Origin: Prevotella sp. UBA1104
GTDB taxonomy: Bacteria > Bacteroidota > Bacteroidia > Bacteroidales > Bacteroidaceae
NCBI GenBank assembly: GCA_002314055.1
Contig: DCBP01000106.1
Span: 13,763-37,466 of the forward strand
Direction: 5' to 3'
DNA: 23,704 bases
This document shows positions 15,670-22,899 of this stretch, in pieces (within the stretch, counting starts at the first letter, position 1; the number at the start of each line of letters is the position of its first letter). Position numbers and translations under genes: made by a program. The notes under the pieces were generated by a model. It worked only from the letters and a program-made list of their open reading frames with translations, ran no database searches and was not told the DNA's origin.

Positions 15670-16365
15670 ATGAAAAAGTTTTTCTTTATAACATTAGCGG
15701 CACTCTTGCTTACAGGCTCTGCCGCACAGGCACAGGCCTACCGCAACAGCAGATACTATAACGAGCGCACGGGACATCTGGACTATTCCGGCAGACGCGG
15801 CGGAAACATGTATGCCAGTGGAGAAAACTACTACGGACTGCGCATCGGTCCGTCGTTCTCTACCGTAAACTCCGACGACGAAACCCTCGACGGCGGCGAT
15901 TCGCAGACGGGACTCAATATCGGCGCAGTGGCAGGCATCGCCCTTTCAGACCGTGCACCGCTCTTCCTTGAAACAGGACTCTATTATACAGAAAAGGGTG
16001 GTAAGAAAAAACTGCAGAACGGCAAGAAAATGACCTACGACCTGAACTATCTGGAGGTGCCGATAACCGTGAAATATGCTTATGCAATAGACAATCACTT
16101 CTCTGTGCAACCGTTTGCCGGAGGCTATCTCGCCTGTGGAGTGGGGGGAAAGATAAAGAACTACGGACTGCGGGAATCGGAGAGTTCCTTCTCGAGCGAC
16201 CGCTTCAAGCGTTTCGACGGCGGACTGCGTGTGGGCTGTGGAGCAGCCTACGACATGTTCTACTTCGACCTGACCTATGATATCGGTCTTGCAAATATCT
16301 GCCACGATGAGTTTGACACATCCCATAACGGATGCCTCACGCTCAACTTCGGTGTGAACTTCTGA
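15670..16365 (+). CDS. Outer-membrane beta-barrel protein (PorT/OMP_b-brl_2-like)
   Basis: A 231-aa protein. The start MKKFFFITLAALLLTGSAAQAQA gives a clear signal peptide. The upstream in-frame extension would run through the predicted promoter, so it is rejected. The mature part opens with a Tyr/Arg/Gly-rich segment (RNSRYYNERTGHLDYSGRRGG) and continues as alternating beta-strands typical of an 8-stranded barrel: YYGLRIGPSFSTV, LFLETGLYYTEKG, YLEVPITVKYAY, FDGGLRVGCGAAY. It ends in the membrane-insertion-type C-terminus TLNFGVNF. YLEVPITVKY is a common motif of Bacteroidetes barrel proteins of this kind. The gene is divergent from susC and shares its regulatory region, so coregulation is possible. 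The specific function is unknown. Confidence 0.85.
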   Translation: MKKFFFITLAALLLTGSAAQAQAYRNSRYYNERTGHLDYSGRRGGNMYASGENYYGLRIGPSFSTVNSDDETLDGGDSQTGLNIGAVAGIALSDRAPLFLETGLYYTEKGGKKKLQNGKKMTYDLNYLEVPITVKYAYAIDNHFSVQPFAGGYLACGVGGKIKNYGLRESESSFSSDRFKRFDGGLRVGCGAAYDMFYFDLTYDIGLANICHDEFDTSHNGCLTLNFGVNF

Positions 16366-16406
16366 TAGTTTTTTGACATATACTCATATTTTTTTTGATT
16401 TTATCT

Positions 16407-16451
16407 TTTCCGCTTCCGCCTTTCTGGTTATAGAAAAAACGGAAGCGGAAA
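16407..16451. repeat. 12-bp inverted repeat downstream of the barrel gene
   Basis: TTTCCGCTTCCG (16407-16418) pairs perfectly with CGGAAGCGGAAA (16440-16451), with further TTTCT/AGAAA pairing in the loop. It is placed like a terminator for the barrel gene, but no T-tract follows on the plus strand, so termination is uncertain. Confidence 0.65.
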
Positions 16452-16509
16452 GCATAATAAGGTAAATGTGATAGTGATAGATTATATGGCTGTTTATGTT
16501 TAAAAAAAT

Positions 16510-16593
16510 ATTCATCAGTGTTGAACAATCGTTTATCAGTGATGAATATTTATTTATCAGTGTTGAATAATTGTTTATCAGTGTTGAATATTT
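16510..16593. repeat. Array of four 21-bp palindromic repeats, copy B
   Basis: Units start at 16510, 16531, 16552 and 16573, each exactly 21 bp. The cores are ATTCATCAGTGTTGAAC, GTTTATCAGTGATGAAT, ATTTATCAGTGTTGAAT and GTTTATCAGTGTTGAAT. They share the ATCAGTG centre and the AT-rich linkers of the array at 1310-1393, with the same unit number and period. The array ends about 185 bp upstream of the AEC permease -7 box. The surrounding gap (16640-16755) shows no gene. Confidence 0.9.
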
Positions 16594-16597
16594 TTTA

Positions 16598-16639
16598 TTT
16601 GTGGCTTAACGATTTTAGTTTGTGGTTTAACGATTTTAG
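16598..16639. repeat. Two 21-bp direct repeats next to array B
   Basis: Two copies of a 21-bp unit lie at 16598-16618 and 16619-16639. They differ at one base (TTTGTGGCTTAACG versus TTTGTGGTTTAACG, both continuing ATTTTAG). The sequence is unrelated to the palindromic cores, but the period is the same 21 bp. Confidence 0.85.
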
Positions 16640-16755
16640 TTGACCACTTTTAGCATTATTGTTAATACAAGTTGACTCAGTTATTACTTATCCATAATCC
16701 ACGTTGACTTACTATTCTATATCTATAGAAAATCATAATAAAAAAACGTATTTCT

Positions 16756-16786
16756 TTTGTCTTGTAATTAATTTGCACTATTTTTG
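16756..16786 (+). promoter_or_regulatory. Predicted promoter of the AEC permease gene
   Basis: TTTG (16756-16759), a 19-bp spacer, then TATTTTTG (16779-16786): a full match to the Bacteroidetes consensus. The leader is about 25 nt, with a purine-rich AAAAGGATA directly before the ATG. Confidence 0.75.
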
Positions 16787-16817
16787 CATTTTATAATAGG
16801 TAAAAAGCAAAAGGATA

Positions 16818-17726
16818 ATGGAAAATCTTGAAGTGATGGTGATACTCTTCATCATCGTAATCGTAGGCTATGTATTGTGTAAGCTGGGATATATGGGCGA
16901 CAAGTTCGACCAGAAGCTGTCGGCAATAGTCATCGACCTCACCTGTCCGGCACTCATCCTCTCGTCCGTAATGGGCGACTCCTTGCCCGACCGCTCTCTG
17001 ATCATGCCACTTTTAGGCGTAGGCTTCCTCACGTATTTCATCCTGTTGATATTCGGCTTCCTCGTTCCGCGGCTCATCACCAAAAACCGCGATGACCGTG
17101 GCATGATAGGCTTTGCACTGATGTTTGCCAACGTGGGCTTCATTGGCTACCCTATCGTATCGTCGATATTCGGACCGCATGCCATATTTTATGCCGCCCT
17201 GCTGAATATGCCAAACACCTTCTTCATCTTCACCGCCGGCGTGATGCTCGTGAAAGGAGAATACAGCATACGACAGCTCAATCCCAAGGTGCTCTTCTCT
17301 CCGGCAATGATAGCAGCATTCGTGGCAGCCTTGCTCGTGGCATTGAATGTACATACGCCAGATATAATAGCGCGCCCCGTGACGATGGTGGGCAACATCA
17401 CCGTGCCTGCAGCACTCATGGTAATCGGTTCCTCGATGGCTCGACTGCCGCTGAAGGAGATAATCGGCAGTACGAAGGTGTATGTGTCGTCGGTGATACG
17501 ACTCGTAGTCATACCATTGTCGCTGTATTTCCTGTTCAAGGTATGTGGCGTTGATGAAGTGGTCAATGATATAAACACGGTGGTGATTGCCATGCCCGTA
17601 GCTTCGTTCGGCACCATGTTCTGCATGAAATACGGCAGAAATCCGGCTCTGATGACCGAGATTACATTCATTACCACAGTTTTTTCAATCATCACCATAC
17701 CGCTGGTTACGATGCTTTTTAAATAG
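16818..17726 (+). CDS. AEC-family permease (auxin efflux carrier type)
   Basis: A 302-aa inner-membrane protein of the AEC family (COG0679), whose bacterial members carry small organic acids such as malate or malonate. It is almost entirely hydrophobic helices, in two halves separated near residue 150. Visible family features are the N-terminal GYVLCKLGYM, the DLTCPALILSS segment, FALMFANVGFIGYPIVSSIFG in the first half, and MVGNITVPAALMVIGSSMARL with MPVASFGTMFCMKYG in the second. Length is normal. It has its own promoter, and TerC follows after 108 bp on the same strand. The substrate cannot be inferred, and nothing ties it to the sus operon except proximity. Confidence 0.9.
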   Translation: MENLEVMVILFIIVIVGYVLCKLGYMGDKFDQKLSAIVIDLTCPALILSSVMGDSLPDRSLIMPLLGVGFLTYFILLIFGFLVPRLITKNRDDRGMIGFALMFANVGFIGYPIVSSIFGPHAIFYAALLNMPNTFFIFTAGVMLVKGEYSIRQLNPKVLFSPAMIAAFVAALLVALNVHTPDIIARPVTMVGNITVPAALMVIGSSMARLPLKEIIGSTKVYVSSVIRLVVIPLSLYFLFKVCGVDEVVNDINTVVIAMPVASFGTMFCMKYGRNPALMTEITFITTVFSIITIPLVTMLFK

Positions 17727-17799
17727 TGTTGCATGCAGAAAACATCATAAAAAATGCAAACGAAATAGTAGTTGTAACAATTCTGTAACAAATAATAAT

Positions 17800-17807
17800 T
17801 ATTTTTG
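17800..17807 (+). promoter_or_regulatory. Possible -7 element for the TerC-family gene
   Basis: TATTTTTG matches TAnnTTTG 27 bp upstream of the ATG. No TTTG lies at the proper spacing, so the gene may also be read through from the AEC gene. Confidence 0.35.
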
Positions 17808-17834
17808 CATCCGCATAAAAAACAAAAATAAAAT

Positions 17835-18875
17835 ATGGATTTATCAGAAATGCTCTTTCTCGGAGGCTTCGTGGTGTTCATCGCCGCGATCTTGCTCCTC
17901 GACATGTTTGTAATCGACAAGAAAGCCCATGTGGTGTCAATAAAGGAAGCCGGCACGTGGACTGCCGTTTGGATAGCCCTCGCGTTGTTGTTTTCGGCTT
18001 TCCTGTGGTTTCACGGCGATATGGTTCACGGTATAGACAACTTTGGCGACCTTCAGGCCGTAGCCTCTCGCTATGCCGCCCACTTGAAGCTAAATCCCGA
18101 CGACTTTGAGGCGAGCCTGCAGCAGTATCGCCACTATATGACGATATCGTATATCTCCGGCTATTTGATAGAGAAGATTCTGTCGGTAGACAACCTCTTC
18201 GTGATGATGATGATATTCACATCCTTCGGGGTGGGGAAGAACGAATACCAGCATGTGTTGAACTGGGGAATTCTTGGAGCCATCGTGTTGCGCTTCATCT
18301 TCATCTTCCTCGGAGCCGCCATCATCAGTCGCTTCGACTGGATACTGCTCGTCTTCGGAGCGGTGCTCGTGTATAGCGGCGTGAAGATGTATCTCAACCG
18401 CAACAAGAAGGAAGAGATGAACGTGGAGAAGCATCCCGTAGTAAGGCTTCTTTCAAAGACGGGTAGGGTGCACACCCAGTTTGAGGGCGACAAGTTCTTT
18501 ATCCGTCGTGCCGGCAAACTGATGGTAACGCCGCTGCTCGTAACGGTGCTCGTAATAGAGTTCAGCGACCTTATCTTCGCCTTCGACAGCATCCCGGCAG
18601 TGTTCTCCGTGTCGCTCGACCCTTATGTGGTGTTCTTTTCAAACATCTTCGCCATCCTCGGACTGCGCGCCATGTTCTTCCTTCTGGCAGCAATAGCCGA
18701 CCGCTTCCGCTACTTGAAACTTGGCGTTTGCGTTCTGCTCGTGTTCATCGGAGTGAAGATGCTCATCCACAAATATATTGAGATAGATGCCGTGTCGTCG
18801 CTCGTGTTTATTGTCGGCGTGTTGGCGGTGAGCATCGGGGCGTCGCTCGTGGTTTCACCCAAGAAGCAACAGTAG
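17835..18875 (+). CDS. TerC/Alx-family integral membrane protein
   Basis: A 346-aa inner-membrane protein of the TerC family, linked to metal-ion (notably manganese) export and tellurium resistance. Family motifs are SGYLIEKILSVDNLFVMMMIF with D119, and VIEFSDLIFAFDSIPAVF with D245 and D251; these membrane aspartates are the likely ion-binding residues. FAILGLRAMFFLL and the C-terminal VFIGVKMLIH are also typical. Compared with E. coli Alx (321 aa, from memory) it has a longer hydrophilic loop at about residues 61-104, between the second and third membrane segments, rich in His and Asp. No yybP-ykoY riboswitch fits into the 108-bp upstream gap. A strong terminator follows. Confidence 0.92.
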   Translation: MDLSEMLFLGGFVVFIAAILLLDMFVIDKKAHVVSIKEAGTWTAVWIALALLFSAFLWFHGDMVHGIDNFGDLQAVASRYAAHLKLNPDDFEASLQQYRHYMTISYISGYLIEKILSVDNLFVMMMIFTSFGVGKNEYQHVLNWGILGAIVLRFIFIFLGAAIISRFDWILLVFGAVLVYSGVKMYLNRNKKEEMNVEKHPVVRLLSKTGRVHTQFEGDKFFIRRAGKLMVTPLLVTVLVIEFSDLIFAFDSIPAVFSVSLDPYVVFFSNIFAILGLRAMFFLLAAIADRFRYLKLGVCVLLVFIGVKMLIHKYIEIDAVSSLVFIVGVLAVSIGASLVVSPKKQQ

Positions 18876-18881
18876 ATATAT

Positions 18882-18923
18882 AAAAACATCATGCTTACAC
18901 GGTGATAAGCATGATGTTTTTTT
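18882..18923 (+). terminator. Bidirectional-type terminator after the TerC-family gene
   Basis: A perfect 16-bp stem: AAAAACATCATGCTTA (18882-18897) pairs with TAAGCATGATGTTTTT (18906-18921), with an 8-nt loop and seven T (18917-18923). The leading A-run means it could also stop the converging beta-galactosidase transcript. Confidence 0.93.
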
Positions 18924-18968
18924 GTTGTATTTCGCTTCCCATTTCAATTTCACTCCACTCTCATACTT

Positions 18969-19442
18969 TTATGCTTTTGTTTCTTCAAGCGGAGTATTAG
19001 GGTCGTAACGATGACTATAGAAAAGATCCACGTAGTCGAGGTTCATCCGCTTCAGACTCTGATTGAGGCTTGCCGTGAGATATTTGCGTGAGCCCCAGTT
19101 GCCGTATGGACCCTCCCACATATCATAGCCTGCTTTGGTCGCGATAAACAGTTCGTCGCGATAAGGGCGGAAGTCGTCATGCATAAGTCTGCCCATTGTC
19201 TCCTCAGCACTGCCGTAAGGCGGACCATAATTGTTGGCGAGGTCAAAGTGGGTTATTCCGTGGTCAAAAGCATAGTGAGTTATCCGTCGGCTACGTTCGT
19301 AAGAGTCATTGCCTCCGAAATTATGCCAAAACCCCAAACTAATCTTAGGCAATAGGATGCCGCTCCTGCCGCATCTCTTGTACAAAGCCTCTGCATCGCA
19401 GTAGCGATTAGCAGAGGCTGTGTATTTTTCTTTTATGTCCAT
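18969..19442 (-). pseudogene. 3'-truncated aldo/keto reductase
   Basis: The 157-aa product equals roughly the N-terminal half of an aldo/keto reductase of the YghZ type (NADPH-dependent reduction of small aldehydes; full length about 330-350 aa). The catalytic tetrad is complete: D67 and Y72 (HFDLANNYGPPYGSAEE), K103 (IATKAGYDMWEG) and H144 (FYSHRYDPNTPLEET). After LEET the reading stops at KA-stop. The missing half would include the NADP-binding end of the barrel. The other two frames downstream also close quickly without homologous sequence, so a deletion fits better than a frameshift. It starts 3 bp after the beta-galactosidase stop, as the second gene of that operon. The product is probably non-functional, though a short expressed domain cannot be excluded. 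Confidence 0.8.
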
Positions 19443-19445
19443 ATT

Positions 19446-22400
19446 TTATTTACCAAGTGGCTTGATTGTGAACTTAAACACCTTGTCGCCATACTTTACG
19501 AGATACTTGTCGAGCGGTTTTGCTCCCCATGAGTTTGTGCCGCCAACACCAATGTGCTCAGCGTCGAGGAAGAGGTTAGTGAACTTCGATTCCTTCAGTT
19601 CCGTGCTGTGGCGCTGCTCCTTGTTGTCGCCGTCGTCAAGTTCTTCGGTGTCGAAGTGGATAGCGCTGGCATAGAACGGCTTGCTACTGTCGATGCATAT
19701 TCCGAAGCCATCAGCACCGGTCTGCTGCCACCAACGGATATCGCTCTTTGTGCCAGACTCCTGCGGACGGATGTATGGGAAATACTGCTCCTTGGCATCC
19801 TGACTATATATGCCCAGACGCATACATTCGTTGCGGTCGGAATAGTTCTCGATAGGTCCGCGACCGTAGAATTTGCTTTGGCTCATGGCGTAAGGCAACT
19901 GCATAATCATTCCGAAGCGATACATGTCGCTAATCTTTGCCGTATCTGAAGTAGAGAGATTCTCCGTTACTTCAATCTCGCCCGTCTTGCCGTCGATGAG
20001 ATATGTGATAACCAGTCCGGCATTTACACCGATAAGATTATAATTGGATGTAATCTCCACGAGATTTGTCTTCTTCAGCTGTCTCACGTTGATATTAGCG
20101 AGACGCAGTTCCGGATTCTTCCAAGCCTTGTATTTCTTCTGCAAACCGGCACCCATATCGTTGTCGGTAGCGGCGCGCCAGAAGTTAGGCTTAAGAGTTC
20201 CGCCATCTCCGAGAATTTCCTTTCCGCTGAAGCGGTAAGAGGAGATAAGTCCTGTAGAGCGGTCAACTGTGAGTTGTAAGGCTGGCGATGTAACGGAGAT
20301 TGCTTTTTCATTCTTCTCGTCAACCTTTATCTTTACTCTCTTTTCTGTGGCGTCGATGGCAGTTGTTGCCGTTTCCGCTTTTGCAGCAATAGGTAGTTGA
20401 GCATAAGCCACGGTCTGTCCTGCCTGCATCAGTGGCTCTGCAGTTTTCAGCTTGAAGTCGATGTTGAGCATCAGTTCCTTGCCGTCAAGTCCTTGTAGTG
20501 AGTAAGGAATCAGGAAGTCCTTAATCTCCTGCGGACCAACATTCAAATCGTTGATAGAGCCACTTTGCTCTTTTTCTCCATCGGCCATCAAAGACCACTC
20601 GAGGGCGTAGTTGCTCAAGTTGCGGAAGAAGTATTCATTTTTAACCTCAACTATACCTTTCGCTGCATCCTTCATCGTAGCCCAGATATCCTGATACTGG
20701 TAAGCCAGTTCGTAGGCATGAGGGTTAAGCTGGCGGTCAGGTCCGATGATACCGTTGCAGTTGAAGTTGTTGTCGCTGGCGTCATACTTATTATAGTCGC
20801 CGCCGTAGGTATATTCAATCTTGCGCAGCTGTGAATAAGTCATCTTTTCGCCGTCGATACTCATCGGCTTCACAGGATGGCGGTGTAGAGCCTGGTCAAC
20901 GAAGTCCCAGTCGAATCCACCCTGATAAATAGGATATTTCCTTACAAGATCCCAATATTCCTTTAGGTTACCTCCGGAATTTCCCATTGTATGGTTATAT
21001 TCACACTGGATAAGCGGCTTTGTGTTCGTTTCATCTTTGCAATACTTCTCGCAAAGGTCTACCGGGTAATACATCGGACAGAAAATGTCTGTGCCCTCGC
21101 CCTTGCCAGCCTGTTCATACTGCACGGGGCGACTCTCGTCCTGTCCCTTAATCCATTTGTAAGCCTGAAGGAAATTGTCGCCCATCACGGTTTCGTTGCC
21201 AAGACTCCATGTAACGACCGACGGATGATTGAAATACATCGACACGTTATGCTGGTTGCGCTCAAGAATCTGTTTTGCAAACATCGGCTTCTTAGCTGCC
21301 GCATCCTTGCCATAGCCAAAGCCGTGGCTCTCCTGGTTAGCCTCGGCAACGAGGTAAATGCCGTATTTGTCGCACAGTTCATACCAGCGTGGATCGTCAG
21401 GGTAATGACAGGTGCGAACAGCGTTGATGTTCAGACGTTTCATAATCTTGATGTCTTGAATCATTCGATCCAAGCTGACTGCATAGCCTGCATCCGGATC
21501 CATTTCGTGGCGGTCGGCACCCTTGATGAGTACGGGCTGCCCATTCACGAGAAACTGTTTTCCTTTTATCTCCACTTTGCGGAATCCTACTTTAATAGGC
21601 ACCTCTTCAATCACTTTGTCGAGAATTTTCATCTTCACAGTCAGTGTATAAAGATATGGTGTCTCTGCAGTCCATTTGTGAGGATTGTCGACAAGCATTA
21701 TGATATCGCCTGAAGCCTCTCTACGAGGCACACAGTTGAGCTTCTTGCCTTCGGCATCGTAAAGAGAATATTCAATCTCCAAATTATTGTTGACTTTCTT
21801 CGATTTCTCAACAGAGAAAGAAGGTTTCAAACGCAAGATTCCATCTCGGTATTGGCTGTCGAGGTCGCCGACAACCCTGATATCGTCGAGATGAGTGTTC
21901 TTGTTGCGGGCATAGAGATAATTCTCTCGTGCCACACCGCTCAACCGCCAGAAGTCCTGGTCTTCACACCAAGAACCGTCACACCATCTGAATGTTTGGA
22001 AGGCAATAAGATTCTTGCCTTTCTTAAGATATGGTGTGATATCGAACTCTGCTGCCACCTTGCTGTCTTCGGCATATCCGGCAAACTTCCCGTTAACATA
22101 CAGATAGATATTAGAAGTTACGCTACCGAAATGCGCTATAACCTGTTTGCCGTCCCAGTCAGCCGGAATGTCGATGACCCTTCTGTATGAGCCCACGTGG
22201 TTATCCTTTGTCGGCACAGCCGGCGGCTGCTCATTGAAGTGTCCGCGCCATCCGAATCCGGTGTTCACATATTCCGGGTCGCCATATCCGTTAAGCTCCC
22301 AGTTGCCCGGTACCGGCATCTCTTTCCACGAAGAATCGTCAAGGTCAGTTCGAAAGAAATCCGTAGGCCTTTGGTCTGCATTCTCCACCCATTTGAATTT

Positions 22401-22658
22401 CCACAGTCCGTCGAGCGATAGAAAGTTCTTGCTCTTAGATTTGTCGAGCACGCTCGAGGTGAGCGCATTAGTCTCGCCGGGAGCAAAGGAAAAGAAATCG
22501 GTGTGTAGAGGCAAACGCTTTATAGCATTTACCTGTAGGTCATGCCATTCCTTATAGGTTGGCACAGTAACATTAACCGCTTGTCTGCTCTTGCCTGCCG
22601 CCATTCCGTTCATGGCGATGGCTGCAGCAGCCAACGTTAAGAATAAGTTTTGTTTCAT
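19446..22658 (-). CDS. GH2-family beta-galactosidase, exported
   Basis: A 1070-aa glycoside hydrolase with LacZ-like domain order. Residues 1-21 form a signal peptide (LFLTLAAAAIAMNGMA) without lipobox, indicating a periplasmic enzyme. Domains: sugar-binding beta-sandwich (about 75-255, PVPGNWELNGYGDPEYVN), Ig-like (about 257-360), TIM barrel (about 362-660), a second Ig-like domain, and a C-terminal beta-galactosidase small-chain domain (about 785-1068, FWRAATDNDMGAG). E489 in SLGNETVMGDNF is the predicted acid/base, and E553 in IQCEYNHTMGNS the nucleophile. GADRHEMDPDAGY is the family signature. It probably releases terminal beta-galactose from imported oligosaccharides; related GH2 activities cannot be excluded. 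No perfect LacI palindrome lies upstream, so coregulation with sus is not shown. Confidence 0.93.
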   Translation of the reverse strand: MKQNLFLTLAAAAIAMNGMAAGKSRQAVNVTVPTYKEWHDLQVNAIKRLPLHTDFFSFAPGETNALTSSVLDKSKSKNFLSLDGLWKFKWVENADQRPTDFFRTDLDDSSWKEMPVPGNWELNGYGDPEYVNTGFGWRGHFNEQPPAVPTKDNHVGSYRRVIDIPADWDGKQVIAHFGSVTSNIYLYVNGKFAGYAEDSKVAAEFDITPYLKKGKNLIAFQTFRWCDGSWCEDQDFWRLSGVARENYLYARNKNTHLDDIRVVGDLDSQYRDGILRLKPSFSVEKSKKVNNNLEIEYSLYDAEGKKLNCVPRREASGDIIMLVDNPHKWTAETPYLYTLTVKMKILDKVIEEVPIKVGFRKVEIKGKQFLVNGQPVLIKGADRHEMDPDAGYAVSLDRMIQDIKIMKRLNINAVRTCHYPDDPRWYELCDKYGIYLVAEANQESHGFGYGKDAAAKKPMFAKQILERNQHNVSMYFNHPSVVTWSLGNETVMGDNFLQAYKWIKGQDESRPVQYEQAGKGEGTDIFCPMYYPVDLCEKYCKDETNTKPLIQCEYNHTMGNSGGNLKEYWDLVRKYPIYQGGFDWDFVDQALHRHPVKPMSIDGEKMTYSQLRKIEYTYGGDYNKYDASDNNFNCNGIIGPDRQLNPHAYELAYQYQDIWATMKDAAKGIVEVKNEYFFRNLSNYALEWSLMADGEKEQSGSINDLNVGPQEIKDFLIPYSLQGLDGKELMLNIDFKLKTAEPLMQAGQTVAYAQLPIAAKAETATTAIDATEKRVKIKVDEKNEKAISVTSPALQLTVDRSTGLISSYRFSGKEILGDGGTLKPNFWRAATDNDMGAGLQKKYKAWKNPELRLANINVRQLKKTNLVEITSNYNLIGVNAGLVITYLIDGKTGEIEVTENLSTSDTAKISDMYRFGMIMQLPYAMSQSKFYGRGPIENYSDRNECMRLGIYSQDAKEQYFPYIRPQESGTKSDIRWWQQTGADGFGICIDSSKPFYASAIHFDTEELDDGDNKEQRHSTELKESKFTNLFLDAEHIGVGGTNSWGAKPLDKYLVKYGDKVFKFTIKPLGK

Positions 22659-22711
22659 AGTTGTTGATAATATGCGTTATAGAAAAACGTTAGAAGTTTT
22701 TAGAATTGATG

Positions 22712-22719
22712 CAAATTTA
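22712..22719 (-). promoter_or_regulatory. Possible -7 element of the beta-galactosidase gene
   Basis: On the minus strand TAAATTTG matches TAnnTTTG, about 53 bp upstream of the start. No TTTG or GGMACAA sits at the expected distance upstream. Confidence 0.45.
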
Positions 22720-22843
22720 ACTAAAAGAATTCGAATGTTCTAATAGAGTATTATATATTAACAATATTTATTACGTTAAGTTGTGGATGGAGGGTGAACG
22801 CTTGGGCAATAAGTAAACATTTTTATCTATTTACGGAAAAAGA

Positions 22844-22875
22844 TTTGCCCGTTAAGAAAAAATGCATTAATTTAG
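22844..22875 (+). promoter_or_regulatory. Predicted promoter of the nuclease gene
   Basis: TTTG (22844-22847), a 20-bp spacer, then TAATTTAG (22868-22875), one mismatch from TAnnTTTG, 24 bp before the ATG. The rest of the 22659-22899 gap holds the beta-galactosidase promoter and no gene. Confidence 0.45.
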
Positions 22876-22899
22876 CAACAGAAATATAAATATACGATT

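Noticed and set aside
17754..17767. Half operator TGCAAACG upstream of the TerC-family gene
   Set aside because: The second half does not match the palindrome, so binding is not supported.
17727..17834. yybP-ykoY manganese riboswitch before the TerC-family gene
   Set aside because: The gap is only 108 bp, AT-rich, and lacks the conserved hairpins of that class.
17189..17956. 255-aa minus-strand frame spanning the AEC/TerC junction
   Set aside because: It overlaps two well-supported membrane-protein genes and their intergenic region; composition is typical of a shadow frame.
22511..22522. LacI-operator-like GCAAACGCTTTA near the start of the beta-galactosidase gene
   Set aside because: Only one half-site matches, and it lies within the coding region; likely chance.
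19446..22658. Classical lac operon (LacI plus LacZ)
   Set aside because: The GH2 enzyme is exported, lies about 18 kb from the LacI-family gene, lacks a perfect operator and has no lactose permease; the operator points to susC instead.
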